Assembly: GCA_002359895.1 (NCBI GenBank)
Contig: DEOB01000010.1
Coordinates: 256,378 to 320,377 of the forward strand
Direction of reading: 5' to 3'
Length of the DNA: 64,000 bases
Source: Stenotrophomonas sp. UBA2629
GTDB taxonomy: Bacteria; Pseudomonadota; Gammaproteobacteria; Xanthomonadales; Xanthomonadaceae
The notes beneath the pieces are model-generated. The model was given only the letters and a program-made list of their open reading frames with translations. It was not told the DNA's origin and searched no databases. A program made the translations under genes and the position numbers. This document shows, piece by piece, positions 33,507 through 42,365 of the stretch (position 1 is the stretch's first letter; the number at the start of each line of letters is the position of its first letter).

Positions 33507-34124
33507 TCACTTCTTGTTGGGCACTTCAAACCCCAGGCGTCCCACCTGCTCGGCGTGCTGCGGCACGCGCTTGAGCTTGTCGGTGTTGACGTCGTATTTG
33601 TCACGCAGGCGCAGCGCCAGCTGCCGATACAGCGTGTTGTCCATGTCCGGTTCGCGGGCAAAGATCCACGCCATCTCGCGGCCCGGGTAGCCGATCAGTG
33701 CCCAGGAATAATCCGGCGCGACTTCCAGCACCCGTGAATGGGTAGGCACCACGCGATAGAACCATGTACGCCAGCGCCGGTTGCCGCTGTCTTCATCCAC
33801 CTTGGCGCGGATGTTGAGCTCTTCGACCGGCTCGCTGAAGCCTTCGCGGAACTGGTAGTTGATGCTGACCTTGTCCTCGTCATTCAGCGTGTAGGTATTG
33901 ACGCTGGCCACGTGCCCGCGCTCGATGAAATTGGGCACCCGCCCAACCACATACCAGCGGCCCATGAAGCGTTGCAGATCGACCGGGCCTTCGGAAATAC
34001 CCTCCACGGCGGGTGCGGCGGCAGGGGCGTCCTGCGCGTGGGCAGGTGCCAGCGGCAGGGTCAGGCTCAACAGCAGGGCGGACAGGAACGCTGGAATTGG
34101 TCGCATTACGGGTTGGAGCGCCAT
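33507..34124 (-). CDS. blc: Lipocalin family protein (Blc-like)
   Basis: The 205 aa product has a signal peptide (IPAFLSALLLSLTLPLAPAHAQ) and a lipocalin fold. The first structural motif is FMGRWYVVGRVPNF (GxW), with later NRRWRTWFYRVVP and YSWALIGYPGREMAWIFAREP, as in bacterial Blc. Blc binds fatty acids and lysophospholipids at the outer membrane. The usual lipobox is missing, so this version would be soluble in the periplasm. ATG 34124 is used; ATG 34106 would give a shorter signal peptide. Confidence 0.88.
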   Translation of the reverse strand: MALQPVMRPIPAFLSALLLSLTLPLAPAHAQDAPAAAPAVEGISEGPVDLQRFMGRWYVVGRVPNFIERGHVASVNTYTLNDEDKVSINYQFREGFSEPVEELNIRAKVDEDSGNRRWRTWFYRVVPTHSRVLEVAPDYSWALIGYPGREMAWIFAREPDMDNTLYRQLALRLRDKYDVNTDKLKRVPQHAEQVGRLGFEVPNKK

Positions 34125-34244
34125 GGGTAGGTGACAGCAGCATGTTCGACGGGCAGCGATGGGCGCGTCAATGGCAGGTCGCAGTCTGTGAGATGGGAGG
34201 CGTTGAGGATGCACTCCAACACAGCCATGTTGCCGGAGAACGTC

Positions 34245-34562
34245 ATGCCCAAGCCGTCCGCACTGTCTCACCGTCGTAAGCAGGACCACAGCCCCGATCC
34301 GCGCGTGCTGCGCTGCGTCAGGCAGGTTGCGTTGGCGGGCCTGGCCCTGGTACTGGTGTGGCCGGCCGCGCGCGGGCACAGCGCCTGGATTGGCTGGCTG
34401 CCGCTGTGGCTGGTGGGCATGCCGCTGGCATCTTGGTGGGCGCTGTACCGCTTTCGCCTGCCGGCCGCCTGGCGCAACCGCAAGGCGGGGCAGCGCCGCC
34501 GCGGCCCGCAGGCACGGCGCGTGCGCCGCCCCTTGCGCTGGCGCAGGTCGCAGGCGGCCTGA
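34245..34562 (+). CDS. Small basic membrane protein of unknown function
   Basis: The 105 aa product starts MPKPSALSHRRKQDHS behind GGAG. Two adjacent membrane helices (about residues 27-42 and 48-62: LAGLALVLVWPAARG and IGWLPLWLVGMPLASWW) are followed by a strongly Arg-rich tail. I recognise no family. It is divergent from the lipocalin gene. Confidence 0.6.
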   Translation: MPKPSALSHRRKQDHSPDPRVLRCVRQVALAGLALVLVWPAARGHSAWIGWLPLWLVGMPLASWWALYRFRLPAAWRNRKAGQRRRGPQARRVRRPLRWRRSQAA

Positions 34563-34630
34563 CCTTCGACACGGGAGCACGGGCGGTGGCCTGTGCTAGC
34601 GTTCGGCGCCTATGACCGTGTGGAGCCGAA

Positions 34631-36730
34631 ATGTCCCGAATCACCTCCGCCTGCCTTGTTGCAGGGATGCTTTCTTCCGGCCTGGCCGGCGTTGCCATGG
34701 CTGCTGACCAGCCGCAGGACCCGTACGCCTGGCTGGAGGATGTCACCGGCGACAAGCCGCTGACCTGGGTGAAAGAGCAGAACGCCAAGTCCGAGGGCCG
34801 CCTGGCGCAGAGCCCGCAGTTCAAGCAGATGGAGGCCGGCATCCGCGAGGTGCTGGATTCGGACGCCAAGATCCCCGGCGTGCAGAAGATTGGCGATTAC
34901 TACTACAACTTCTGGAAGGACAAGCAGCACGAGCGCGGCATCTGGCGCCGCACCACGCTGGTGGAATACCGCAAGGCCGAGCCGTTGTGGGAAACCGTGC
35001 TGGACCTGGACGCGCTGAACAAGACCGAGGGTGAGAACTGGGTGTGGCACGGCGCCGACTGCCTGCGCCCGGAATACACCCGCTGCCTGATCGCGCTGTC
35101 GCGCGGCGGCGCCGATGCCGACGTCACCCGCGAGTTCGATCTGTCGCAGAAGACCTGGATCAAGGACGGCTTCTTCCGTGCCGAGGCCAAGGGCGGGCTG
35201 GGCTGGATCGACCAGAACAACGTGTTCGTCTACACCGATTTCGGCGATGGTTCGATGACCACCTCCGGCTACCCGCGGGTGGTCAAGCGCTGGCAGCGTG
35301 GCACGCCGATCAGCGCCGCAACCCCGGTGTATGAAGGCAAGCCGGAAGACATGTACATCGCGGCGATGCACGACGACACGCCGGGCTTCGAGCGCAACTT
35401 CGTCAGCCGCACCATCGCCTTCTACAACAACGAGCTGTTCGTGCTCGGCGCAGACGGCAAGCTGACCAAGGTGGATGCACCGAACTCGGCCGAGAAGGGC
35501 GTGCGTCGCGAATGGCTCACCCTGGAGCTGCGCGAGCCGTGGACCGTGGGCGGCAAGACCTACACCGCAGGTTCGCTGCTGGTGACGAAGTTTGACGACT
35601 TCATGGCCGGCAAGCGCGACTTTGACGTGCTGTTCGCCCCGACCGACACCACCTCGCTGGCTGGTATGTCCTGGACCAAATCGCATGTGGTGTTGAACGT
35701 GCTGGACGACGTCAAGAACCGCCTCAAGGTGATGACCCACGGCGCAGACGGCTGGGTTGCCAGTGAGTTCACCGGCGCACCGACCTTCGGCACCATTGGT
35801 GTGGGCGCGGTGGACGCTGACGAAAGCGATGCGGTGTGGATGACGGTTACCGACTACCTCACCCCGACCACGTTGGCGCTGGCGGAGATCGGCCAGCAGC
35901 CGGAAGTGCTCAAGACCATGCCGGCGTTTTTTGATGCCAGCGGCAAGGTGATCGAGCAGCACTTCGCCACCAGCAAGGACGGCACCCGCGTGCCGTACTT
36001 CGTGGTGCACGACAAGGCGATGAAGCTGGACGGTTCCAACCCGACGTTGCTGTACGGCTACGGTGGTTTTGAAATCTCGCTGACCCCGGGTTATTCCGGC
36101 GGCATGGGCCGCGCCTGGTTGGACAAGGGCGGCGTGTACGTGGTGGCCAACATTCGTGGCGGCGGCGAGTACGGCCCGCGTTGGCACCAGGCAGCGCTGA
36201 AGCAGAACCGCCACAAGGCGTATGAGGACATGGCAGCGGTGGCGCAGGACCTGGTCAGCCGCAACATCACCTCGGCCAAGCACCTGGGCGTGCAGGGCGG
36301 CAGCAACGGCGGTCTGCTGACCGGCAACATGCTCACCCAGTACCCGGAGCTGTTTGGTGCGGTGGTGGTGCAGGTTCCGCTGCTGGACATGAAGCGTTAC
36401 AGCCACCTGCTGGCCGGCGCCTCTTGGATGGCTGAGTACGGCAACCCGGACACGGCCGATTGGGAGTTCATCAAGACCTTCTCCCCGTACCACCTGTTCG
36501 ACCCGGCCAAGAGCTACCCGCCGGTGTTGTTCACCACCTCCACCCGCGATGACCGCGTACACCCGGGCCACGCCCGCAAAATGGCGGCCAAGATGATCGA
36601 CGCGGGCAAGGATGTGACCTACTACGAGAACATCGAAGGTGGCCACGGCGGCGCGGCGAACAACGCACAGGCCGCACACATGTCGGCCCTGGCGTACAGC
36701 TTCCTGTGGGAGCAGCTGAGCAAGAAGTGA
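34631..36730 (+). CDS. Prolyl oligopeptidase family serine peptidase (S9A), exported
   Basis: The 699 aa enzyme has a signal peptide (ACLVAGMLSSGLAGVAMAA), a PEP_S9 beta-propeller N-terminal region opening with DPYAWLEDVTGDKPLTWVKEQN, and a catalytic alpha/beta hydrolase domain. The nucleophile is Ser558 in GGSNGG, the aspartate lies in TTSTRDDRVHPGHA and the histidine in NIEGGHGG. S9A enzymes cut short peptides after proline. Export suggests a role in using peptides in the periplasm. A strong terminator follows. Confidence 0.95.
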   Translation: MSRITSACLVAGMLSSGLAGVAMAADQPQDPYAWLEDVTGDKPLTWVKEQNAKSEGRLAQSPQFKQMEAGIREVLDSDAKIPGVQKIGDYYYNFWKDKQHERGIWRRTTLVEYRKAEPLWETVLDLDALNKTEGENWVWHGADCLRPEYTRCLIALSRGGADADVTREFDLSQKTWIKDGFFRAEAKGGLGWIDQNNVFVYTDFGDGSMTTSGYPRVVKRWQRGTPISAATPVYEGKPEDMYIAAMHDDTPGFERNFVSRTIAFYNNELFVLGADGKLTKVDAPNSAEKGVRREWLTLELREPWTVGGKTYTAGSLLVTKFDDFMAGKRDFDVLFAPTDTTSLAGMSWTKSHVVLNVLDDVKNRLKVMTHGADGWVASEFTGAPTFGTIGVGAVDADESDAVWMTVTDYLTPTTLALAEIGQQPEVLKTMPAFFDASGKVIEQHFATSKDGTRVPYFVVHDKAMKLDGSNPTLLYGYGGFEISLTPGYSGGMGRAWLDKGGVYVVANIRGGGEYGPRWHQAALKQNRHKAYEDMAAVAQDLVSRNITSAKHLGVQGGSNGGLLTGNMLTQYPELFGAVVVQVPLLDMKRYSHLLAGASWMAEYGNPDTADWEFIKTFSPYHLFDPAKSYPPVLFTTSTRDDRVHPGHARKMAAKMIDAGKDVTYYENIEGGHGGAANNAQAAHMSALAYSFLWEQLSKK

Positions 36731-36789
36731 TGCTTGGCTTTCAGCCAGCTTCTATTTTGAAGCGATGATTGCTTTGACATGATGCAAAA

Positions 36790-36820
36790 CAAACGCCACC
36801 GAAAGGTGGCGTTTGTTTTT
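36790..36820 (+). terminator. Strong intrinsic terminator after the S9A peptidase
   Basis: CAAACGCCACC (36790-36800) and GGTGGCGTTTG (36805-36815) pair perfectly around a GAAA tetraloop, followed by TTTTT and further T-rich sequence. Confidence 0.9.
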
Positions 36821-36837
36821 GCTTTTTGTTTTTGCTC

Positions 36838-37376
36838 AAGCCCCTCTCCCGTATACGGGAGAGGGGTTGGGGTGAGGGAAGAGCGAAGTTCTGACGGTGA
36901 ACTGAGGCGGTTTTTTTTGAAGCCAACGCTCCCCCATCCGCCCTGCGGGCACCTTCCCCCGCACGCGGGAGAAGGGAACAACCTTGCGGCAGTTTTCTTC
37001 ATGGATGGCCCAGCCCGCGCACCGTTCGCGCCATCGCACTGAAAGCCCCTCTCCTGTTTACGGGAGAGGGGTTGGGGTGAGGGCAGCTTGAGCTTCAAAA
37101 GCTTCCCTCATCCGGTGCTCCGCACCACCTTCTCCCGCACGCGGGAGAAGGGAGAAGCCGCGCGACTGCTTTCTCCGCGAGCATCTCGGTCCGCGCCATC
37201 GCACTGAAAGCCCCTCTCCTGTTTACGGGAAAGGGGTTGGGGTGAGGGCAGAGCGAAGTTCTGACGGTGAACTGAAGCGGTTTTTTTTAGCCAACGCTCC
37301 CCCATCCGCCCGGCAGCACCTTCCCCAAGAAGGGGGGGGGGCTGTCCCGCACGCGGGAGAAGGAAGCAGTCCTGCC
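36838..37376. repeat. Triplicated palindromic repeat array
   Basis: Three modules of about 170 bases follow each other. Each starts with CCCCTCTCC...GGAGAGGGGTTGGGGTGAGGG (at 36841, 37047 and 37211) and ends with the converging half TTCTCCCGCACGCGGGAGAAGG or a close variant (near 36955, 37129 and 37345). Modules 1 and 3 also share GAGCGAAGTTCTGACGGTGA and a GCGG-T8 stretch. This intergenic repeat type is common in xanthomonads. No gene is seen in the roughly 650-base interval, and a run of ten G lies at 37332-37341. Confidence 0.9.
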
Positions 37377-37377
37377 T

Positions 37378-38571
37378 TTACTTCCCCTGCCAACGCTCCA
37401 GCCCGCGCGCAATCCGCATTACCGCTTCCTGCAATCGCGCAACATCCTGCGTATAGGCAATGCGCACGTGCTGGTTTGCGCGGTAGCTGCCAAAATCCAG
37501 CCCCGGCGTGAACGCCACGTGCTCGGTCTCCAGGAAGTGCGCACAGAATGCCTGCGCATCATCAGTGAACGCACTCACGTCGCAATACAGATAAAACGCG
37601 CCCTGCGGTTCCACATCAATGCGGAAGCCCAATTCGCGTAATGCAGGCAGCAGGTAATCGCGGCGTTGACGGAACTGCTCGCGCCGTTGCTCGAAGATGG
37701 CAATCGTCTCCGGCTCAAAACACGCCAACGCCGCATGCTGTGCCATCGACGGCGCGCTGATGTATAGATTCTGCGCAAGCTTCTCCAGCTCGGGCACCGC
37801 GCGCGGTGGCGCCACCAGCCACCCCAGGCGCCAGCCGGTCATGCCGAAATACTTGGAAAAACTATTCAGCACGAACGCTTCATCGTCCACTTCCAGCACG
37901 CTGGGCGCATCAAAGCCGTAGGTCAGGCCGTGGTAGATCTCATCCACCACCAAGTGGCCGCCGCGCGCTTTCAACGATGCCGACAACGCCGCCAGCTGTT
38001 GGACATCCAACGTGGTGCCGGTGGGGTTGGCCGGGGATGCGACCAACGCGCCGACACTGTCGCTGTTCCACTGCTGATCAATCAGCTCCGGTGTGAGTTG
38101 GTAGCCGCTCTGCGGGCCCACAGGCACCAGCTGTGCGGCGCCTTCCACCAGCCGCAGAAAATGCCGGTTGCACGGATAGCCGGGATCGGCCAACAGCCAA
38201 TGCTTGCCCGGGTCCACCAGCAGGCTGGACGCCAGCAGCAGCGCGCCCGAGCCGCCGGGCGTGACCAGAATGCGTTCGGGGTCGATCTTCAGGCCATATC
38301 GGTTGCGATAGAAGCCGGCAATCGCCTCGCGCAGCGCGGGCAGGCCGCGTGCTGCGGTGTAACGGGTATGGCCGGCGCCGAGTGCGGCCTGGCCGGCGCG
38401 CACGATGGGCTCGGCGGTGGTGAAGTCCGGCTCGCCGATTTCCAGATGGATCACATCATGGCCTGCCTGCTCCAGCGCGTTGGCGCGGGCCAGCAGGGAC
38501 ATGACGTGGAACGGCGCAATTTCGTGGCTGCGGCGGCTGTAGCCCGAAGGCGTGGGGGCGGAGGTGTTCAT
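37378..38571 (-). CDS. PLP-dependent class I/II aminotransferase
   Basis: The 397 aa protein has the fold-type I aminotransferase pattern: LEIGEPDFTTAEPIVRAGQAAL, YTAARGLPALREAIAGFY, ASPANPTGTTLD, VVDEIYHGLTYG, the PLP lysine in NSFSKYFGMTGWRLGW and the substrate arginine in HVRIAYTQD. It resembles aspartate/aromatic aminotransferases (AspC/AatA-like); the substrate is not fixed. ATG 38571 gives a normal N-terminus (MNTSAPTPSGYSRRSHEI). It is divergent from a second S9 peptidase gene and runs toward the repeat array. Confidence 0.93.
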   Translation of the reverse strand: MNTSAPTPSGYSRRSHEIAPFHVMSLLARANALEQAGHDVIHLEIGEPDFTTAEPIVRAGQAALGAGHTRYTAARGLPALREAIAGFYRNRYGLKIDPERILVTPGGSGALLLASSLLVDPGKHWLLADPGYPCNRHFLRLVEGAAQLVPVGPQSGYQLTPELIDQQWNSDSVGALVASPANPTGTTLDVQQLAALSASLKARGGHLVVDEIYHGLTYGFDAPSVLEVDDEAFVLNSFSKYFGMTGWRLGWLVAPPRAVPELEKLAQNLYISAPSMAQHAALACFEPETIAIFEQRREQFRQRRDYLLPALRELGFRIDVEPQGAFYLYCDVSAFTDDAQAFCAHFLETEHVAFTPGLDFGSYRANQHVRIAYTQDVARLQEAVMRIARGLERWQGK

Positions 38572-38702
38572 CGCTGCATCATAGGGCGGCACGCGTGACA
38601 TGGCATTGCGACCAACGGCGCATGTCTCGATTGGCGCCCGCTGCCCGTGGCACACTGTGGGCTGTTGTGCGGAGGCGCCGCCCCCGCCGATGGGAGCCCT
38701 CT

Positions 38703-40811
38703 GTGAAACCTGCCCTTTGCCTGTTGGTAGCAAGCCTGATGATGAACACCGCCGTCGCCGCAACGCCCACCCCGCCCGATGTCGCCAAGCACCCGCACAC
38801 GGTCAAGGCCCCGTTCGGTGCCGAGCGCCAGGACGAGTACTACTGGCTGCGCGACGACAAGCGCGAAAATCCGGACATGCTGGCCTACCTCAAGGCCGAG
38901 AACGCCTACACCGACGCGCTGATGGCGCCGCTCAAGCCGCTGGAAGAAAAGCTCTACAGCGAGATCGTCGGCCGCATCAAGCAGGACGATGCCAGCGTGC
39001 CGTACCGCGAGCGTGACTACTGGTATTACACCCGCTACGAGACCGGCAAGGACTACCCGATCTACGTGCGCCGCAAGGGCGACATGCAGGCACCGGAAGA
39101 AGTGCTGCTGGATCTGAACGTCATGGCCGAAGGCAAGGGCTACTTTGGTGTCGGTGACATGGAAGTGAGCCAGGACAACCGCCTGCTGGCCTGGGCCGAC
39201 GATGATGTCGGCCGTCGCCAGTACACCCTGCGTTTCAAGGACCTGGAAACCGGCAAGCTGCTGCCGGATGTGATCACCGGTGTCTCGGCCAACGTGGTGT
39301 GGGCCGATGACAACCGTACCGTGTTCTATGTCGAAAACGATCCGGAAACCCTGCTCACCGTGCGCGTGAAGAAGCACGTGCTGGGCACGCCGGTCAGCGC
39401 CGACACGCTGGTCTATGAAGAAGACGACGACAGCTTCTACATGGGCATCGGCCGCACCCGCGATGACCGCTTCATCACCATCGGCGTGGACAGCACGGTG
39501 TCCTCCGAGCTGCGCTATACCTCTGCCGCCAATCCCGGTGCGTTCACCGTGCTGGCGCCGCGCGAGCGCGATGTGGAATACGACGCCGACCATTTCGATG
39601 GCCGTTGGGTGATCCGCACCAACGCTGATGGCGCCAAGAACTTCAAGTTGGTCACCGCGCCTGACGACGCCACCAGCCGCAAGCAGTGGAAGGATTGGGT
39701 AGCACACGATCCGCTGGTGCTGGTTGAAGGCTTCGAGCTGTTCAACGGCTACACCGCCATCGCCGAGCGCGCCGATGCGTTGGAGCGCGTGCGTCTGCTG
39801 TTTGCCGATGGTCACAGCGAGTTTGTCAAAGCCGATGAGCCTGCCTACTCGATGGGCTTGTCGGTCAACGCCGAGCCGGACACCGAATGGTTGCGTTACA
39901 GCTACACCTCGTTGACCACGCCGGCCACCACCTACGAGCTCAACGTCAAAACCGGTGAGCGCCGCCAGCTCAAGCAGCAGCCGGTGATCGGCTATGACCC
40001 GGCGCTGTACCAGACCGAGCGCGTCTGGGTGACCGCACGCGATGGCGCCAAGGTGCCGGTGTCGGTGGTCTACAAAAAGGGCTTCAAGAAGGACGGCAGC
40101 GCCGCGCTGTATCAGTACGCCTACGGCAGCTATGGCATGTCGATGGACCCAGGCTTCAACCAGAGCGTGGTGAGCCTGCTTGATCGCGGCATGGTCTACG
40201 CCATCGCGCACATCCGTGGCGGTGAGGAAATGGGCCGCAACTGGTACGAGGACGGCAAGCTGCTCAACAAGCAGAACACCTTCAACGATTTTGTCGATGT
40301 CACCCGCGCGCTGGTGGCGCAGGGATATGCCGCCAAGGATCGCGTTGCCGCTTCCGGTGGCAGTGCGGGTGGCCTGTTGATGGGAGCGGTGGCCAACCAG
40401 GCACCGGCCGATTACCGCGTGATGGTGGCGCAGGTGCCGTTTGTGGACGTGGTCACCACCATGCTCGACGCCAGCATCCCGCTCACCACCAACGAGTACG
40501 ACGAGTGGGGCAACCCCGAGCAGAAGCCGTATTACGACTACATGCTCACCTACTCGCCGTATGACAACGTGCGCGCGCAGGCTTACCCGTCGCTGTTCGT
40601 CGGCACCGGCCTGTGGGATTCGCAGGTGCAGTACTGGGAGCCGGCCAAGTGGGTGGCGCGTCTGCGTGACGTCAACACCGGCAGCCTGCCCATCGTGTTC
40701 CGCACCAACATGGAGGCTGGCCACGGCGGCAAGTCAGGCCGTTTCCAGCGCTACAAGGAACAGGCCGAATCCTTCGCCTTCGTGTTGTCGCAGTTGGGTG
40801 TAGCGAACTGA
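38703..40811 (+). CDS. ptrB: Oligopeptidase B-like S9A serine peptidase, exported
   Basis: The 702 aa enzyme has a signal peptide (LCLLVASLMMNTAVAA), then the oligopeptidase B opening HPHTVKAPFGAERQDEYYWLRDDKRENPDML. The catalytic domain has AIAHIRGGEEMGRNWYEDGK, Ser554 in GGSAGG and His in TNMEAGHGGKSGRF. Oligopeptidase B cleaves small peptides after Arg or Lys. It is usually cytoplasmic, so the signal peptide is notable but common among xanthomonads. GTG 38703 behind GGGAG is the likely start. Confidence 0.93.
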   Translation: MKPALCLLVASLMMNTAVAATPTPPDVAKHPHTVKAPFGAERQDEYYWLRDDKRENPDMLAYLKAENAYTDALMAPLKPLEEKLYSEIVGRIKQDDASVPYRERDYWYYTRYETGKDYPIYVRRKGDMQAPEEVLLDLNVMAEGKGYFGVGDMEVSQDNRLLAWADDDVGRRQYTLRFKDLETGKLLPDVITGVSANVVWADDNRTVFYVENDPETLLTVRVKKHVLGTPVSADTLVYEEDDDSFYMGIGRTRDDRFITIGVDSTVSSELRYTSAANPGAFTVLAPRERDVEYDADHFDGRWVIRTNADGAKNFKLVTAPDDATSRKQWKDWVAHDPLVLVEGFELFNGYTAIAERADALERVRLLFADGHSEFVKADEPAYSMGLSVNAEPDTEWLRYSYTSLTTPATTYELNVKTGERRQLKQQPVIGYDPALYQTERVWVTARDGAKVPVSVVYKKGFKKDGSAALYQYAYGSYGMSMDPGFNQSVVSLLDRGMVYAIAHIRGGEEMGRNWYEDGKLLNKQNTFNDFVDVTRALVAQGYAAKDRVAASGGSAGGLLMGAVANQAPADYRVMVAQVPFVDVVTTMLDASIPLTTNEYDEWGNPEQKPYYDYMLTYSPYDNVRAQAYPSLFVGTGLWDSQVQYWEPAKWVARLRDVNTGSLPIVFRTNMEAGHGGKSGRFQRYKEQAESFAFVLSQLGVAN

Positions 40812-40826
40812 TTGGCCCAAACGCGT

Positions 40827-41234
40827 ATGTCTGAGCCGCCGCAATCGCCCAGATCACGCCCGGTGCGCATGCGCTGGGCGTGGTGGCTGCTGGCCTATGT
40901 GAGCTTGGGCGTCGGCATTGTCGGCATCTTCGTGCCGGGCCTGCCGACTACCGTGTTCGTGCTGATTTCGGCGTGGGCGGCCTCGCATGGCTCAGAACGC
41001 CTGCACACCTGGCTGGTGACGCACCCGCGCTTCGGCCCGAGCATCGTCAACTGGCGTGCGCATGGCGCGGTGAGCCGCAAAGGCAAGTGGATGGCCAGCC
41101 TGACCATGCTGGCCTGTGCGCTGATTACCTTGTGGTGTGTGCCGCTGGCATGGGTGAAGTGGACCTCGATCAGCATCATGGCCTGCGTCTGCCTGTGGCT
41201 GTGGTTGCGTCCGTTGCCGCCGCCCGCCAGCTGA
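40827..41234 (+). CDS. DUF454 (YbaN family) inner-membrane protein
   Basis: The 135 aa protein has the DUF454 pattern: a first helix with LLAYVSLGVGIVGIFVPGLPTTVFVLISAWAASHGSERLHTWL, then HPRFGPSIVNWRAHGAVSRKGKWMA and two more helices. Function is unknown in all bacteria. It begins 15 bases after the peptidase stop and may be co-transcribed with it. Confidence 0.9.
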   Translation: MSEPPQSPRSRPVRMRWAWWLLAYVSLGVGIVGIFVPGLPTTVFVLISAWAASHGSERLHTWLVTHPRFGPSIVNWRAHGAVSRKGKWMASLTMLACALITLWCVPLAWVKWTSISIMACVCLWLWLRPLPPPAS

Positions 41235-41284
41235 ACAGCGCGTGTGGCAACCGGACTTCATGGTCCAGTGGCTATACTTCGGGC

Positions 41285-41521
41285 ATGAACACGACGTCCC
41301 GTTCCCTGATGCTCATTCCAGTGGCCTGCGCGCTGCTGGCCCTCACTGCCTGCGGTAACAAGGGGCCGCTGGTGATGCCGCAGAAGCCGGTGCCGATCGA
41401 AGAGCAGGAGGTCGTTCCGGACGACGCAGCCGATACCGATGGCAGCCCGGCAACGCCGGTGGACGCCAGCGATGATGCCGAAACCAAGCCGGCCGAAAGC
41501 GACGCCAAGATCAATGAGTAA
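41285..41521 (+). CDS. lptM: LptM (YifL) lipoprotein
   Basis: The 78 aa lipoprotein has a signal sequence ending in the lipobox LTAC and the family signature CGNKGPLVMPQK. LptM helps the LPS transporter LptDE mature by acting as an LPS mimic. It sits directly before dapF, as in E. coli, and overlaps it by eight bases. The C-terminal half is acidic and probably disordered. Confidence 0.92.
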   Translation: MNTTSRSLMLIPVACALLALTACGNKGPLVMPQKPVPIEEQEVVPDDAADTDGSPATPVDASDDAETKPAESDAKINE

Positions 41522-42365
41522 GTCGGCTTCGGGGCACCTGCGTTTCACCAAGATGCACGGTGCCGGCAATGATTTTGTGGTGCTGGACCTGCGTGATGGC
41601 ACGCCGCCGCCGGATGCGGCGCTGGCTGCTCGGCTTGCAGACCGCCATTTCGGTGTGGGTTGCGATCAGATTCTCACCATCGAGGCGCCGCGTGAGGAAG
41701 GCTCGGTTGCGTCGTATCGCATCTGGAATTCCGACGGCTCTGGTTCGCAGCAATGTGGCAACGGCGCGCGCTGTGTCGCGGCGTGGCTGGTGCGCGAGGG
41801 TGCCGCTCAGGGTGATTCGTTTGTCATCGACAGCCCACTGCGCACGCATGCCGTGCAGCGCCTGGCCGACGATCGTTACGCGGTGACCATGGGCAAGCCG
41901 GAGTTTGAGCCGGCGCAGATTCCGCTGGTGGGTTTCCCGCGCGCGCGCGAGGAATACGCAGTGTCGCTGCAGGGCGAGAACGTCCGCTTCGGTGCGGTGT
42001 CGATGGGCAACCCGCACGCCGTGCTGGAAGTAGGCCTGATTGACGCGGCGCCGCTGGAGCGGGTGGGGGCGTTGCTGCAGCAGCACGCCTCGTTCCCGGA
42101 ATCGGTGAACGTGGGCTTCGCCCAGGTGCTCGACAGCGGCCACGCCAAGCTGCGCGTGTTTGAGCGCGGTGTCGGCGAAACGCTGGCGTGCGGCAGCGGT
42201 GCCTGCGCCGCCGCCGTGGTGCTGATGCAGCGCGGTCGCCTGCAGCGCGACGCTTTGATCTCACTGCCGGGCGGTGACCTGCGCATCCAGTGGCCGGATG
42301 ACGAGGCTGCGATTGTCATGTCCGGGCCTGCAGCATTCGTTTTCGACGGAGAGTGGATGGGATGA
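41514..42365 (+). CDS. dapF: Diaminopimelate epimerase
   Basis: The 283 aa enzyme interconverts LL- and meso-diaminopimelate for lysine and peptidoglycan synthesis. The two catalytic cysteines are Cys81 in QQCGNGARC and Cys227 in TLACGSGAC. FTKMHGAGNDFVVLD is the typical start region. Its ATG lies inside the end of lptM, and its stop overlaps the next start (ATGA), so the three genes are tightly coupled. Confidence 0.98.
   Translation: MSKSASGHLRFTKMHGAGNDFVVLDLRDGTPPPDAALAARLADRHFGVGCDQILTIEAPREEGSVASYRIWNSDGSGSQQCGNGARCVAAWLVREGAAQGDSFVIDSPLRTHAVQRLADDRYAVTMGKPEFEPAQIPLVGFPRAREEYAVSLQGENVRFGAVSMGNPHAVLEVGLIDAAPLERVGALLQQHASFPESVNVGFAQVLDSGHAKLRVFERGVGETLACGSGACAAAVVLMQRGRLQRDALISLPGGDLRIQWPDDEAAIVMSGPAAFVFDGEWMG

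Noticed and set aside
34610..36679. A 689-codon minus-strand frame opposite the S9A peptidase
   Set aside because: It is antisense shadow coding, and the peptidase on the plus strand has complete motifs, signal peptide and terminator.
36838..37376. Possible CRISPR array in the repetitive stretch
   Set aside because: The units are about 170 bases and palindromic, with no regular unique spacers, and no cas gene is nearby.
38568..40724. A 718-codon minus-strand frame opposite oligopeptidase B
   Set aside because: It has the same shadow composition and no motif; the plus-strand gene is clear.
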